This document shows positions 1 to 8,571 of a DNA stretch of 64,000 nucleotides, in pieces. A program made the translations under genes and the position numbers. The stretch comes from Prostheceraeus crozeri (taxonomy: Eukaryota > Platyhelminthes > Polycladida > Euryleptidae), in contig CAJQUW010014363.1 in assembly GCA_907163375.1 (NCBI GenBank), forward strand, positions 620,001 through 684,000. Direction: 5' to 3'. The number at the start of each line of letters is the position of its first letter. Position 1 is the first letter of the stretch. Under the pieces are notes generated by a model. It saw only the letters and a list, made by a program, of their open reading frames with translations, had not been told where the DNA came from and made no database searches.

Positions 1-560
1 AAAATTTTCGCTGAATCCCCTCCCCCCCCCCCCCCCCCCCCCCTCTGGACAGCTTGCTTCGATTTTGGCTTCCAGTGGACGGATTTTGTCGTGCGATAGC
101 TCGTTTGAAAGCTAAGAGTGAGACAAATTCAGTGAACAATCGGCTTGTTCCTATCTGTCTTCGTTCAAAAGTTAGAGCGGTTACAAGATTTTAGGTCGGA
201 GCTCGCTTACCTGAAAAAATCCTAAGTGTCAGAGTGACTTTGTATGGGTAAAAATTTGAAAATTTTCCAAAGTGTGGAATTTCGACCTGGGACCGTCACC
301 AAAACATTTTTCATCAAATTCTGAAATTTCACTGACGTCCCCCCCCCTCTGGACAGCTTGCTTCGATTTTGGCTTCTAGTGGACGGATTTTGTCGTGCGA
401 TAGCTCGTTTGAAAGCTAAGAGTGAGACAAATTCAGTGAAACAATCGGCTTGTTCCTATCTGTCTTCGTTTAGATGTGAGACGCCATTTAAGATTTTGGG
501 ACATTGGTGAAAAACGACAGAGTTAGAATTTGGGACGTTTTGGGCTCTAGCTTCAAAACG
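1..560. repeat. Subterminal repeat modules with C-tracts (left)
   Basis: Two copies of a module start with a C-run (about 19-43 and 340-350), continue with CTCTGGACAGCTTGCTTCG and run on for about 150 bp. The copies are about 310 bp apart. A second module, around 520-600, adjoins the promoter. The mirror copies are at 16,300-16,890. The C-runs are G-runs on the other strand and could form quadruplexes. Confidence 0.85.
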
Positions 561-611
561 AAGCATCGGATGGGAAAACGGAGGCCAGATTTGGAATCAG
601 CTTGATGTTAT

Positions 612-761
612 TGTCCAATGAGATCATCATCCAATGAGAATCAAGCATTTCTTTATAAATAGCGAGCCTTCCACAGTGAGAATCATTCCATCGTTGAATC
701 ACACGAGTGACGGACGCACATTTTCTCTCTCTCTAGTTCCCTGTTCTATTACCCAACTAAA
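612..761 (+). promoter_or_regulatory. Pol II promoter of the left arm (CCAAT x2, TATA)
   Basis: Two CCAAT boxes at about 614-618 and 631-635 precede a TATAAAT box at 654-660. Transcription would begin near 685. The first ATG is at 762-764, directly before a splice donor. The spacing of all elements is that of a classical animal core promoter. Confidence 0.7.
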
Positions 762-1537
762 ATGGTAAGTCGCTACTTCCCTCCCTCTCCTCCCTTGAAC
801 GTAAACTTAATACAATCTTTTTTCATTTTCAGGCATCTACTCCATCTGCTGCACTAGTAGGACAAAATGGCGGTCAAACGTTACAAGGTTCGCTACGGTC
901 AGATCATCTACAACTGAGGCCAGTGGAAGAAACATCCAAGGTACATAATCCTACACCGCTACAGCGTAAATTTAAACAAGCCTTGCGTTATGATGATCAT
1001 AGCGTAGTACTCCAAACGGGAATGCTCCCTTCCACGGATGTCAAGATAATGCACAATCAGTATGGGGACTACATACTGATCCCCGTGAGTCCGTACATTC
1101 GCCACCAACTTGATATTATTGAGGAGTACGTGACATTAAATATGGACATTCCTACTCCTCTTGCTCAAGAGTGGAAGGCGAGAGATGACAAGGATACTCC
1201 CTATAGAAAGATTTGGGATGGTAATCACATTTGCCTACCGGTATCACATTGGTGTACTTACTATAAGAAGGATGGAGATCATTCAATACCCATCAGATGT
1301 GATGAGCTCGGAGAAGGTACTTGGGATATCCTTTTCAAAGTGAATGGGCTATATTATGGTCGACACAAGGATAATAAAATAGCCTCTCTCTCCTTGCATA
1401 TGGAATCCATTTTATATATTCCGAAACCACCCAACGTGGACGACATAATTGATCAAATCCTTAACAGCAGTGGTACGAAGCGCAAGTCGGAGAAGAATGC
1501 TACATCAAAACGCAAATCAAAGAAGGAGAATTACTAG
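762..1537 (+). CDS. First (leader) gene, spliced, unknown function, left copy
   Basis: The first exon codes only for the start ATG (762-764). A 68-bp GT-AG intron (765-832, GTAAGT donor, pyrimidine-rich acceptor) keeps frame into the second exon (833-1537), giving about 235 residues. Introns are known in Polinton genes. The protein has a central mixed beta-type region with a repeated pattern of aromatic and charged residues (around GTWDILFKVNGLYYGRHK) and a lysine-rich C-terminal tail that looks like a nuclear signal. It is the gene nearest the promoter. I do not recognise a family with certainty; an OB-fold single-strand DNA-binding protein is one possibility, on weak grounds. Confidence 0.65.
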
Positions 1538-1571
1538 TCCTTTCCTAACTCTACCCTATGACAATTCGCTT

Positions 1572-1697
1572 ATGTGCTTTGAGTGTCGTAGACGTGGTCT
1601 TATTAGATACATTTTACTTCTTCGTTGCCATCATATCATTTGTGTATTTTGTCGTGAAAAGCATCGATGTAATTCTTCATTTTGTAATATGTTATAG
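1572..1697 (+). CDS. Small RING-like zinc-binding protein, left copy
   Basis: A 41-residue frame beginning MCFECRRRG. Cysteines and histidines lie as C2-C5, C19-H20-H21, C25-C28, C34, C39, which resembles a compact RING half (CxxC ... CHH ... CxxC). It follows the first gene by 34 bp and precedes the exonuclease-like gene. It could instead be an alternative exon of a neighbouring transcript, as its frame stays open upstream to 1449. Confidence 0.4.
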   Translation: MCFECRRRGLIRYILLLRCHHIICVFCREKHRCNSSFCNML

Positions 1698-1749
1698 AAC
1701 GCTTCCTTAGATGTGTAAATTTCCGTTTTAGGCTTCTATCATCATTTTT

Positions 1750-2280
1750 ATGGATTGTGAGGGTGAACCTGTACAGGAGCTCAGTGCTATTGCTATGAAC
1801 AATTGGACATATCAGATTGTTAGTGTCTATCATCAACATGCCAACTGTGATCCCAATGTTGATCAATGGGCGAGAAAACACATTCATGGACTTAATCTGA
1901 AATATTTGCAAGACTATGGCTTTTCTTGTGAGAGTGCTCTTCTTATTGACTTTAAACGATGGTTAGCTGCTTTCAATGTTATACGCATCTTTTGTAATAA
2001 TCCTGGTAAGGAGAGGAAAGTATTTCCCAATCTAATCATTGATGATATTTTGCTCCCGCCTTGGGATAGTAGAGTGAATCAACATTATCATGAAGTCACG
2101 AAACGTTTTAAGGATTTGTGTGTTCCTATTTTGTCTGTTCGTTGTAGTAGCTACGTTCATAACCAATGCTTCTTTCCTCCTTACCTCAACACTGCCAAAG
2201 TCCTGTATGGTTATCATTGCTCGCTGTATGATAGTTATCAGCTGTATCTATTTTATCTCTTTCAAACCATTGATTTATAA
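1750..2280 (+). CDS. DEDDh-type 3'-5' exonuclease-like protein, left copy
   Basis: 176 residues. Motif I is at the very start (D2-x-E4, followed by QELSAIA), typical of DEDD exonucleases. A central HGL segment (residues 46-48) matches the region after the first strands in DnaQ/RNase T-like proteins. Residues 156-161 read HCSLYD, the H-x4-D of motif III in the DEDDh class. Known: such enzymes trim 3' ends of DNA or RNA with two metal ions. Inference: a stand-alone proofreading or end-processing activity; in Polintons the proofreading domain is normally part of DNA polymerase B, which is absent here. The family call rests on motifs only. Confidence 0.55.
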   Translation: MDCEGEPVQELSAIAMNNWTYQIVSVYHQHANCDPNVDQWARKHIHGLNLKYLQDYGFSCESALLIDFKRWLAAFNVIRIFCNNPGKERKVFPNLIIDDILLPPWDSRVNQHYHEVTKRFKDLCVPILSVRCSSYVHNQCFFPPYLNTAKVLYGYHCSLYDSYQLYLFYLFQTIDL

Positions 2281-2367
2281 TGCATGCTTGTTACCGTTAT
2301 TCAATAAATGTTACTATGAGAAGAGTTGTTGTTTTCATGCAATGGATGGGTTAGTTAAAGGGCGATC

Positions 2368-2778
2368 ATGTCTTTCTCAAACGACTGCGGAACATTACGT
2401 TTTCATAGGCAAAGTTTAAAAGGAGCTGTTCAAGATTATGTGATAAATTTTCATAAAGATGAGACCGACATCGAAGCAGTGGTCGATGATGCTAGCACTC
2501 TATTTCTAGAGTTAATGAATACATTCTCTGATAGCATTGTCATGGCGCGATTAGTTGCGAAAATTAAGTTTAGTCATTTTGGAAAGGAAGAGGTGGAAAG
2601 TCGCTCTTTCCATTTTGCTTCTTATTCAATGGAAGTGGTAGATCACCCCGAAGAATTTTTTAAAAGACATATGATAAAAATTGCTGAACGTCTTAACGCA
2701 TTTAACCATCATGGTAGCAGTCTAGTGATTGAAGCGATTTCAGATATTCACATTCAACTTTCCATAAAGAAAAATTGA
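2368..2778 (+). CDS. 136-residue protein like an N-terminal domain of Polinton-associated ORFs, left copy
   Basis: 136 residues starting MSFSNDCGTL. The pattern VAKIKFSHF, then FHF, then AERLNAFNHHGSSLVIEAI ending in hydrophobic strands resembles the region that precedes the polymerase in many invertebrate Polinton polyproteins (motif F-x3-GSGW-x-L-x2-I). Recognition is from memory of the pattern and needs a profile search. It overlaps the next gene by 4 bp, which suggests a compact viral layout. Confidence 0.4.
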   Translation: MSFSNDCGTLRFHRQSLKGAVQDYVINFHKDETDIEAVVDDASTLFLELMNTFSDSIVMARLVAKIKFSHFGKEEVESRSFHFASYSMEVVDHPEEFFKRHMIKIAERLNAFNHHGSSLVIEAISDIHIQLSIKKN

Positions 2779-3104
2779 AAATGCAGTGGTACTTGATTGT
2801 AGCACAACTGGTTTTCGAGCTATGTCTGCTCACTCTCGAAGTATATTCCTTCTGTACATGCGTCTATTATTTAGAAAAGGCTAGCAAATTCATATCTTCA
2901 AAAAGACTTGCTATAGACATCAGTAACGGTGAAAACTATGTGTTGCGATGTATGTAAGCGAAAGGATGGAAATGAAAAGCGCATCTTCAAGAGATGTAAG
3001 CATGCTTTTTGTCAACGCTGTTTCATACGTAATTGCATTCAACTTTGCCAATGTAACCACTGTGACATTGCTCATTTCGAGTGTCACTTATGTCGCAATA
3101 GTTA
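2775..3104 (+). pseudogene. Membrane-anchored RING-finger protein, left copy (broken)
   Basis: Left-arm counterpart of the gene at 13,798-14,127, where the domains are described. This copy is broken. Confidence 0.5.
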
Positions 3105-3156
3105 GTGCCTATGCAAATGTGGTAAAGATAGGTTTTAGCAAAGACTAACACGGAAA

Positions 3157-3498
3157 ATGGCGAAACGTAAAAGTCAAAAGTTTTCTTCAGCCATTCAAGC
3201 TCTCCGACGAATGAAAGCAAATCAGCGATACAATGCTATACGACATGCTAACGATAAATTCATTTGTGAAATTATTTCTCATGTGAGGAAGTTGAGGACG
3301 AAGAAATTAGCGCCAAAACAACGAAAGTTACTTAAGCGATATGCTACGAAATTGCGTTTCATCTCCAATCCTAAAGTCGCCCTTCAAAGAAAGAGGAAAA
3401 CTCTAACACAAAAGGGCGGTTTCCTTTCAGCAATACTTCCAATGATAGCTCCTGCCGTGGGCAACCTATTGGGAAATATCTTTGGCTCTAAGCGTTAA
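3157..3498 (+). CDS. Basic capsid-associated (core-like) protein, left copy
   Basis: 113 residues: a Lys/Arg-rich N-terminal 85 residues, then KGG and a hydrophobic amphipathic C-terminus (FLSAILPMIAPAVGNLLGNI). Proteins of this build (basic, then glycine-hydrophobic tail) sit next to F54H12.2-type capsid genes in many invertebrate Polintons. The layout recalls adenovirus core and membrane-lytic peptides. GG before the hydrophobic part is a possible cut site for the element's own adenain-like protease. It probably binds DNA inside the virion. Confidence 0.6.
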   Translation: MAKRKSQKFSSAIQALRRMKANQRYNAIRHANDKFICEIISHVRKLRTKKLAPKQRKLLKRYATKLRFISNPKVALQRKRKTLTQKGGFLSAILPMIAPAVGNLLGNIFGSKR

Positions 3499-3529
3499 TT
3501 ATGCAAATGTTGAGTCTCAAAGTAATAAA

Positions 3530-4145
3530 ATGGATTTCAGACTTCAATGTGATAAAGTTCTGACTGTATCAGGTCCATCTCATGCAGGTAAAACTGTTTT
3601 CACGCTGAATTTATTGGATAAAAGAAGGGAGTTGTTTAAGGAACCTATCAATCGAGTGATTTGGTGTTATGGTATTTATCAACCGTCGCTGTTTCAGGAA
3701 TTGCAAAGTCGCAACTTTATTCGACATGAAGGAATTATTCCAGTGGATAAACTTCAGTCTAATGATGTTGTTGTATTGTATGATTTATTAAAAGAAAGTA
3801 AGAATTCAAAAGATGTTACAGATATGTTCACTCGCGCAGCACACCATAAAAGGTGTTTTATCATCTATATTACACAAAATTTGTTTCCTGATGGAAAAGA
3901 AGCTCGTACACGAAACCTGAATACACACTATTATGCTATTTTCAAGAATCCGCGAGATAAAAGTCAATTTGAAATTTTAGCGCGACAAGTTGCACCAGAG
4001 GATCAAAAGCCTTAATTGAAATTTTTCAAGCAGCTACTGAAAAACCATACGGTTACTTATTCATTGACTTTACGCAAGAGTGTCCGGAAGAATTTAGATT
4101 TCGAAGTGATATTTTGAAAACTCCCATGATTATCTACAAACTATG
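3530..4145 (+). pseudogene. Packaging ATPase (FtsK/HerA type), left copy (broken)
   Basis: Left-arm counterpart of the ATPase at 12,756-13,373; the Walker A region GPSHAGKT is readable. This copy is broken. Confidence 0.75.
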
Positions 4146-4834
4146 AGTTCTTATTCTCGCATGATTGTTATTCCTCAGGATGAATATGTACAATTGACTG
4201 CCATGCAGCAAGTAAAGCAACCTCTTGCAAATCAAATGTATAGGAAAGAAATAGATTATCAGCAAAATGTTCACATCAAAGATCCACATCGTGCTGTATT
4301 ATTACAATCGGAAACTGTTGAGCAATTGAAAAACTTGAAGAATAAGATGCGTGACTCTGTATCGACTGCTACACCTTTAGCATCTCGCGCACATGCCATA
4401 TCTCTTTTCAACAGTATTGAACCCCATCTCAATGTAAATGATAGAGGAGAATCATTACAGATGAAAATAAAGTGATTGATGCTTCACGTTATGAAGACTT
4501 GATTCAGTATGCGACACGTAGAAAGCGCCGTCAGGGCTATGTTCCACCTGGTTGGTCATACTTTCTTAAACTATTGAAAAAGCATAATGTGCCAAAATTT
4601 GCTTTGAATAATGAGACATTGAAAGAACTTGATTCAACAGTGGCTACTACTCCAATGCTTCAGACGATGAAAATGCCAACAAATTGGTTTAAGGCGTCAC
4701 CTGCTACATCCCCTCCCACACTCACTAAGCAAACAAGAGGAAGAACTCGACGTAGATCTACATCGCCACTAAAACTGGTAAAAGGAAAACGTAAAACAGC
4801 TCCTCCCAGGAAATACATGTTCTCAGACTATTAA
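4143..4834 (+). pseudogene. 230-residue structural-type protein, left copy (broken)
   Basis: Left-arm counterpart of the gene at 12,067-12,759. This copy is broken. It follows the ATPase directly and ends 1 bp before the Cys-rich frame. Confidence 0.5.
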
Positions 4835-4835
4835 T

Positions 4836-5051
4836 ATGAAGCAGATGTGTTGCTTGCCATGTAATGAGCCGCCAGAGGTGAATGTCGTTGTCACTTGCAC
4901 TTGCTGCGCCAGCTCTCATAATGAAACCCCTAAGCAATGTGAACACGATCGCAAAACCGCTAAAGCTAAATGCTGCAGTTGTTGTAAATGTAGAAAGGCA
5001 AGAAAACAAAAAGATGAGAAGGAGGAAAAAGAGTCAGTCGTCATCGACTGA
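4836..5051 (+). CDS. Small Cys-rich protein, left copy
   Basis: 71 residues with CCxxC, CTCC, CxH and CCSCCKC clusters (14 cysteines), followed by a charged Lys/Glu tail. It starts 2 bp after the previous gene and overlaps the start of the integrase in another frame. Zinc binding is likely from composition; no family recognised. It could be a shadow of the integrase leader, but the cysteine pattern and tight spacing argue for a gene. Confidence 0.4.
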   Translation: MKQMCCLPCNEPPEVNVVVTCTCCASSHNETPKQCEHDRKTAKAKCCSCCKCRKARKQKDEKEEKESVVID

Positions 5052-6102
5052 ACGTTTGAAGTCAATCTATTATGATGTAAAACATCCGGCAGGATTTGCA
5101 TCTATCAAGAAATTATCAAAAGCGAGTGGTCTTCCACAATCACAAGTGAAACGATGGCTAAAGGGTCAGGCTACCTATACACTCCACAAACAAGCGAAAA
5201 AGAAGTACCGCACCCGCCATTATATTGTTCATGACATCGATGAACAGTGGCAAGCAGATTTGTGTGATGTTGCCTCCATTTCAAAACATAACTCGGGCAA
5301 TAATTTTATTTTAACCGTCATTGATATTTTCTCGCGTTATGCGTGGGCTCAACCTTTAAAAACTAAAGAAGGGAAAGGAGTAGCAAAAGCATTCCAAACA
5401 ATTTTTCGAGAAGGTCGCATTCCAAAAAGAATTCAGAGTGATCAAGGAAAAGAGTTTGAAAATCAGCATGTGACAAGATTATTTGAGAGGCATGACATTG
5501 AGTTGTTTAGTGTAAAGAGCGCTTATAAAGCTGCACTCGTTGAACGTTTTAATCGCACATTAAAAAATCGCTTGTGGCGACATTTTACTGCCAACTTGAC
5601 ACAAAATTGGACAAAGGTTCTACAAGATACACTCCATGCCTACAATCACTCTATCCATCGTTCTATTGGACTCAGACCAGTAGATGTAAATGCTGACAAT
5701 GTAGATAAAGTGCGCGAATCATTCCAACGTAAACGCACTCATGTGAAAAGTGATGTGAAAATTGGCGATAAAGTTCGTATCTCAAAAGTGAAAAGTGTTT
5801 TTGCTAAAGGGTACCTCCCGAATTGGACAGAGGAGGTATTTACAGTATCAAGGATTAATCAAAAAGACTCTCCGACCACCTACAAGTTGAAAGATTACGA
5901 TAATGAAGAAATTGAGGGTAGCTTTTACCGCGATGAGATTGAGGTAGTCACTGAAAGTGAAACATATTTGGTAGAGAAAATCATTCGATGTAAAAAACGG
6001 CAAGGTGAAGAATGGTGTCTTGTTAAATGGGCTGGTTATCCTTCAAGTATGAACTCTTGGATGCGTCGTGCCGACATCTTTCATCTAAGCGATCGACAGT
6101 GA
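5014..6102 (+). CDS. DDE integrase with chromodomain (Polinton integrase), left copy
   Basis: About 362 residues from the ATG at 5014. The frame is open back to an ATG at 4882, but that start would run far into the Cys-rich gene. Residues 19-60 form a helix-turn-helix-like zinc-less N-domain; the rve catalytic core has D82 (WQADL), D143 (IQSDQGKEF) and E177 (LVERFN); an SH3-like beta domain follows; residues from about 317 match a chromodomain (YLVEKI ... WCLVKWAGYP ... SW). Known: it inserts the element into host DNA, and the chromodomain may steer it to marked chromatin. This copy is the more complete of the two. Confidence 0.88.
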   Translation: MRRRKKSQSSSTERLKSIYYDVKHPAGFASIKKLSKASGLPQSQVKRWLKGQATYTLHKQAKKKYRTRHYIVHDIDEQWQADLCDVASISKHNSGNNFILTVIDIFSRYAWAQPLKTKEGKGVAKAFQTIFREGRIPKRIQSDQGKEFENQHVTRLFERHDIELFSVKSAYKAALVERFNRTLKNRLWRHFTANLTQNWTKVLQDTLHAYNHSIHRSIGLRPVDVNADNVDKVRESFQRKRTHVKSDVKIGDKVRISKVKSVFAKGYLPNWTEEVFTVSRINQKDSPTTYKLKDYDNEEIEGSFYRDEIEVVTESETYLVEKIIRCKKRQGEEWCLVKWAGYPSSMNSWMRRADIFHLSDRQ

Positions 6103-6143
6103 TTCATGCAAAGTTGTAACTAACAATGTTTAGGGTTTGAGCT

Positions 6144-6410
6144 ATGAATCCAACTGCCTCATTTTATTCACGACCCTCCTATGTAAGTGGCGGAGGACAA
6201 ATTTACATCGGTGCTCGCCGCCAACGTGGAGGAAGCATACTTGGTGCACTGAAATCTGTTGTAGCACCTCTCATATCCAATGTCGGTAGATCTTTAAAAC
6301 GAAATGTTTTAAGTAATGCCGTTGGCTTTGCTGGTGATGTTGCTAGTGATCTTTCCAGAGGTAGAAGTTTTAAGAGCAGTTTGTTGAATCGTGGAAGGAA
6401 CGCGGTTTAA
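6144..6410 (+). CDS. pVI-like minor capsid protein, left copy
   Basis: 88 residues. The core reads IYIGARRQRGGSILGAL, then a hydrophobic SVVAPLISNVG and a GFAGDVASDLSRGRSFKSS segment. This is the familiar build of the ORF just upstream of F54H12.2-type capsid genes (YxG-x3-QRG, GG-x-hydrophobic, G-x3-DV). Known: adenovirus pVI and its Polinton counterparts line the capsid and disrupt endosomes. RGG before the hydrophobic helix is a possible cut site for the adenain-like protease. Confidence 0.65.
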   Translation: MNPTASFYSRPSYVSGGGQIYIGARRQRGGSILGALKSVVAPLISNVGRSLKRNVLSNAVGFAGDVASDLSRGRSFKSSLLNRGRNAV

Positions 6411-6415
6411 AAACA

Positions 6416-6598
6416 TTGAAGCAGACCATTGCTGGTGTTACTCAAGGAAAGAAATCACCTAAACGAATGAATAAAGGAAGGAGGAAACATCGCGGAGCTG
6501 GTAAGGTGCGATCTTCAGTCAAAAGGCATTCACGCAAACGTCGCAGAGGCTCTAATCATTCATCAGGCGCTAAACGACGACGCTGCTATAACTTCTAA
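6416..6598 (+). CDS. Small Arg/Lys-rich protein, left copy
   Basis: Up to 60 residues, about 40% Lys or Arg, ending KRRRCYNF. The first ATG in frame is at about 6467; the frame is open back to 6416. It resembles protamine-like DNA-condensing tails such as adenovirus core proteins. It ends 2 bp before the major capsid ATG. Its status as a separate gene is uncertain. Confidence 0.4.
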   Translation: MKQTIAGVTQGKKSPKRMNKGRRKHRGAGKVRSSVKRHSRKRRRGSNHSSGAKRRRCYNF

Positions 6599-6600
6599 TC

Positions 6601-7879
6601 ATGGAGTGTAAAACTTCCGGTTTTTGTTTGTTCGATCAACAAGCCATACAGACAGATATTCTTAGTTCAAGTATTGTAGATTATCATCCTCGAACAGCTG
6701 AGAATGCTGGCCCCATTGAATTTGTTATTCCTGGTGGTAGTGATGACTACATAGATTTGAGTTATGCGATGCTTGATTTGAGGTTTAGAATTCAGCAAGC
6801 AGATGGAACTGCTATTGACGATGCACATAAAGTTGGACTGAACAATTTACCATTGACTACATTACTTCGTGATGTTTCTCTAACGATTGGAGAGCAGCAG
6901 GTGGAAGGTGGTCAAAGCGATTATCCCTATAAATCATATTTCAATCATGTATCACAGTTTCATCCAGCAGCACAAAAAAGTCATATGGAAGCCATGGGAT
7001 GGTACAGAGATGAAGCAGGAAAATTTGATGTTGAAACAAACAGTGGCTTTGTAAAGCGATCTGCTATGATTAAAGATAGTAGAGTATGTCAGCTATATGG
7101 TCCGCTGAATTTAGACTTCTTTAGACAGTCAAAGTTTTTACTGTGTAATACCAGCATGCGACTCAAGCTGACATTGAATAAGCCTGAATTTGCGCTGAAT
7201 GCATTTGCTAAAGTTGACAATTTTAGAATTCATGTGGAAGATATTGCACTTTACATTCGTCGAGTAGTACCGAATCCAAGTGTCATTAGAGGGCATGCTG
7301 AAGGTCTTAACCGCCAAAATGCCATTTACCCCGTTCAGCATACAAAGCTTCTCACCTTTACAATTCCGAAAGATCAAAAGAGTTTCATGAAAGATGGCCT
7401 CTTTCCATCGGAAGCGCCGAAGCTCCTCATGGTGGCAATGGTTGAAAATGATGCATTTAATGGTAATATAAAGAAGAATCCTTTCAATTTTAAACACAAT
7501 CAGTTAAGTGAAATTGCTTTACGTGTAAATGGTGTGAGTCATCCTGGTCCACCCTACAAACCAGATTTTGCTTCGGATCAATTTATGCGCAGTTATGTTG
7601 ATTTTATGGATGTCTTTGGCTTTTACAATACGGATGATACCAACGGACTGACTATGAAAGAGTTTAAGAGTGGATATACTATTTTATGCATTTGATTTGA
7701 CTGCTGACAGCGATATTAGTGCACCCTATCGTCAAGCGAACGTGCCTCATAATATTCGTTTGGATTTGACGTTCAAAAGAACACTACCTGAGACGATCAA
7801 TGTATTAATTTATGCAGTCTTCGATTCAAATATTGAAATTACAAAGTATCGTGACGTGATTCTTCAGTATAATCGTTAA
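6601..7879 (+). pseudogene. Major capsid protein (F54H12.2 type), left copy (broken)
   Basis: Left-arm counterpart of the gene at 9022-10,299. This copy is broken. It adjoins the protease start at 7879. Confidence 0.8.
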
Positions 7880-8340
7880 TGAGTTGGTTGACTGCTGACG
7901 ATATTAAGACTAAAGTGCAGCGTAATGCAGACGAAGCGACGTTGAAAGCTTTCGATAATGTCTATTCACTCGATACCTTACCACCTGCAGTAAATCACTA
8001 TCCCATCTTTATTGTGCTTAACACTCATTCTCAGAATTTAGGCGGTGAGCATTGGAAAGCGATCTTTATTGGTGAAGACCGACGTGGTGAACTATTTGAC
8101 TCTCTTGCTCAACCTCCAAATATACCAACACAGCAGTGGTTGAGAAAACATACGCGTCAATATCAGCGAAATGAACGCATACTACAACATCCACTTTCAT
8201 CAACGTGTGGTGCTTTTGTACTGTACTTCATCTTAAAACGTTTACATGTATCTCGATTTGCATCTGTTATTCAAAACTTTTCATGTAATCCATCCTCTAA
8301 TGAAAAAATGATTTGTAAGTTCTATCATGATTTGAAATAA
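7879..8340 (+). CDS. Adenain-like capsid maturation protease, left copy
   Basis: 153 residues. The cysteine protease triad is visible: H58 in GGEHW, D74 in LFDSL, C110 in SSTCGAF; Q103 lies seven residues before the cysteine, the same gap as in adenovirus protease. Known: this family cuts capsid and core precursors after GG-type sites during virion maturation. The ATG overlaps the capsid stop, implying joint expression. The stop overlaps an AATAAA signal (8336-8341). The last residues lie in the unique spacer. Confidence 0.85.
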   Translation: MSWLTADDIKTKVQRNADEATLKAFDNVYSLDTLPPAVNHYPIFIVLNTHSQNLGGEHWKAIFIGEDRRGELFDSLAQPPNIPTQQWLRKHTRQYQRNERILQHPLSSTCGAFVLYFILKRLHVSRFASVIQNFSCNPSSNEKMICKFYHDLK

Positions 8341-8571
8341 AAACATCATGTTGGAAAAATTGTTTTTTATTTTACAATCCGCTGGGTACGTACATACTCA
8401 ATGAGATAGTCTAGGATCATATTTGCTTGTACATGAGATTTTAGTCCAGTAATGATCACTTTACTATTATGAAAGATTGCCACATGCACAGGCAACCAAC
8501 AACTAATGAGAGCTGCAGGAAAAAGTTCGGGTTCATAACACAAACTGTAACTGCTGGTACGAATCTTCAAA
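8330..8571. other. Unique spacer between the palindrome arms
   Basis: These about 242 bp are the only single-copy part of the internal element. They hold the end of the left protease gene, a convergent TBP-like reading frame on the - strand, and two AATAAA-type polyadenylation signals facing each other (8336-8341 on +, 8366-8371 on -). Each signal overlaps or adjoins the stop codon of its gene. The spacer shows what lay next to the protease gene before the duplication. Confidence 0.85.
8367..8570 (-). CDS. TATA-binding-protein-like fragment (C-terminal part)
   Basis: Sixty-seven residues up to a natural stop. Residues 12-18 read YEPELFP, the signature of the second repeat of eukaryotic and archaeal TBP. 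It is followed in order by a V-x-IF segment, KVIITG and K (TBP: LIFxSGKVVLTGAK) and a final helix. Known: this part of TBP forms half of the DNA saddle and contacts TFIIB. Only the C-terminal portion of the family (about 180 residues) is present; the leftmost codon is not a convincing start. Inference: the parental element encoded a TBP-like factor converging on the late capsid genes and perhaps serving its own TATA promoters. A captured host TBP fragment is the alternative, though the rest of the sequence has diverged well away from animal TBP. Confidence 0.7.
   Translation of the reverse strand: MKIRTSSYSLCYEPELFPAALISCWLPVHVAIFHNSKVIITGLKSHVQANMILDYLIEYVRTQRIVK

Larger units (their letters stand above)
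1..8329 (+). repeat. Left arm of the 16.9 kb inverted duplication
   Basis: Position x in this arm matches about 16,901 minus x on the opposite strand. The match runs from base 1 to the end of the protease gene, where it stops sharply. All genes of this arm lie on the + strand and run toward the centre. The match certainly continues to the left of the window, because the right arm carries more repeat modules beyond 16,901. Confidence 0.95.

Noticed and set aside
2090-2419. Hydrophobic 109-codon frame overlapping the exonuclease-like gene (and mirror at 14,483-14,812)
   Set aside because: It lies largely inside the DEDDh-like gene in another frame; its hydrophobic character comes from T-rich codons read out of frame.
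7138-7497. 119-codon antisense frame in the capsid gene (mirror at 9403-9762)
   Set aside because: Antisense shadow of the major capsid protein with no recognisable domain.
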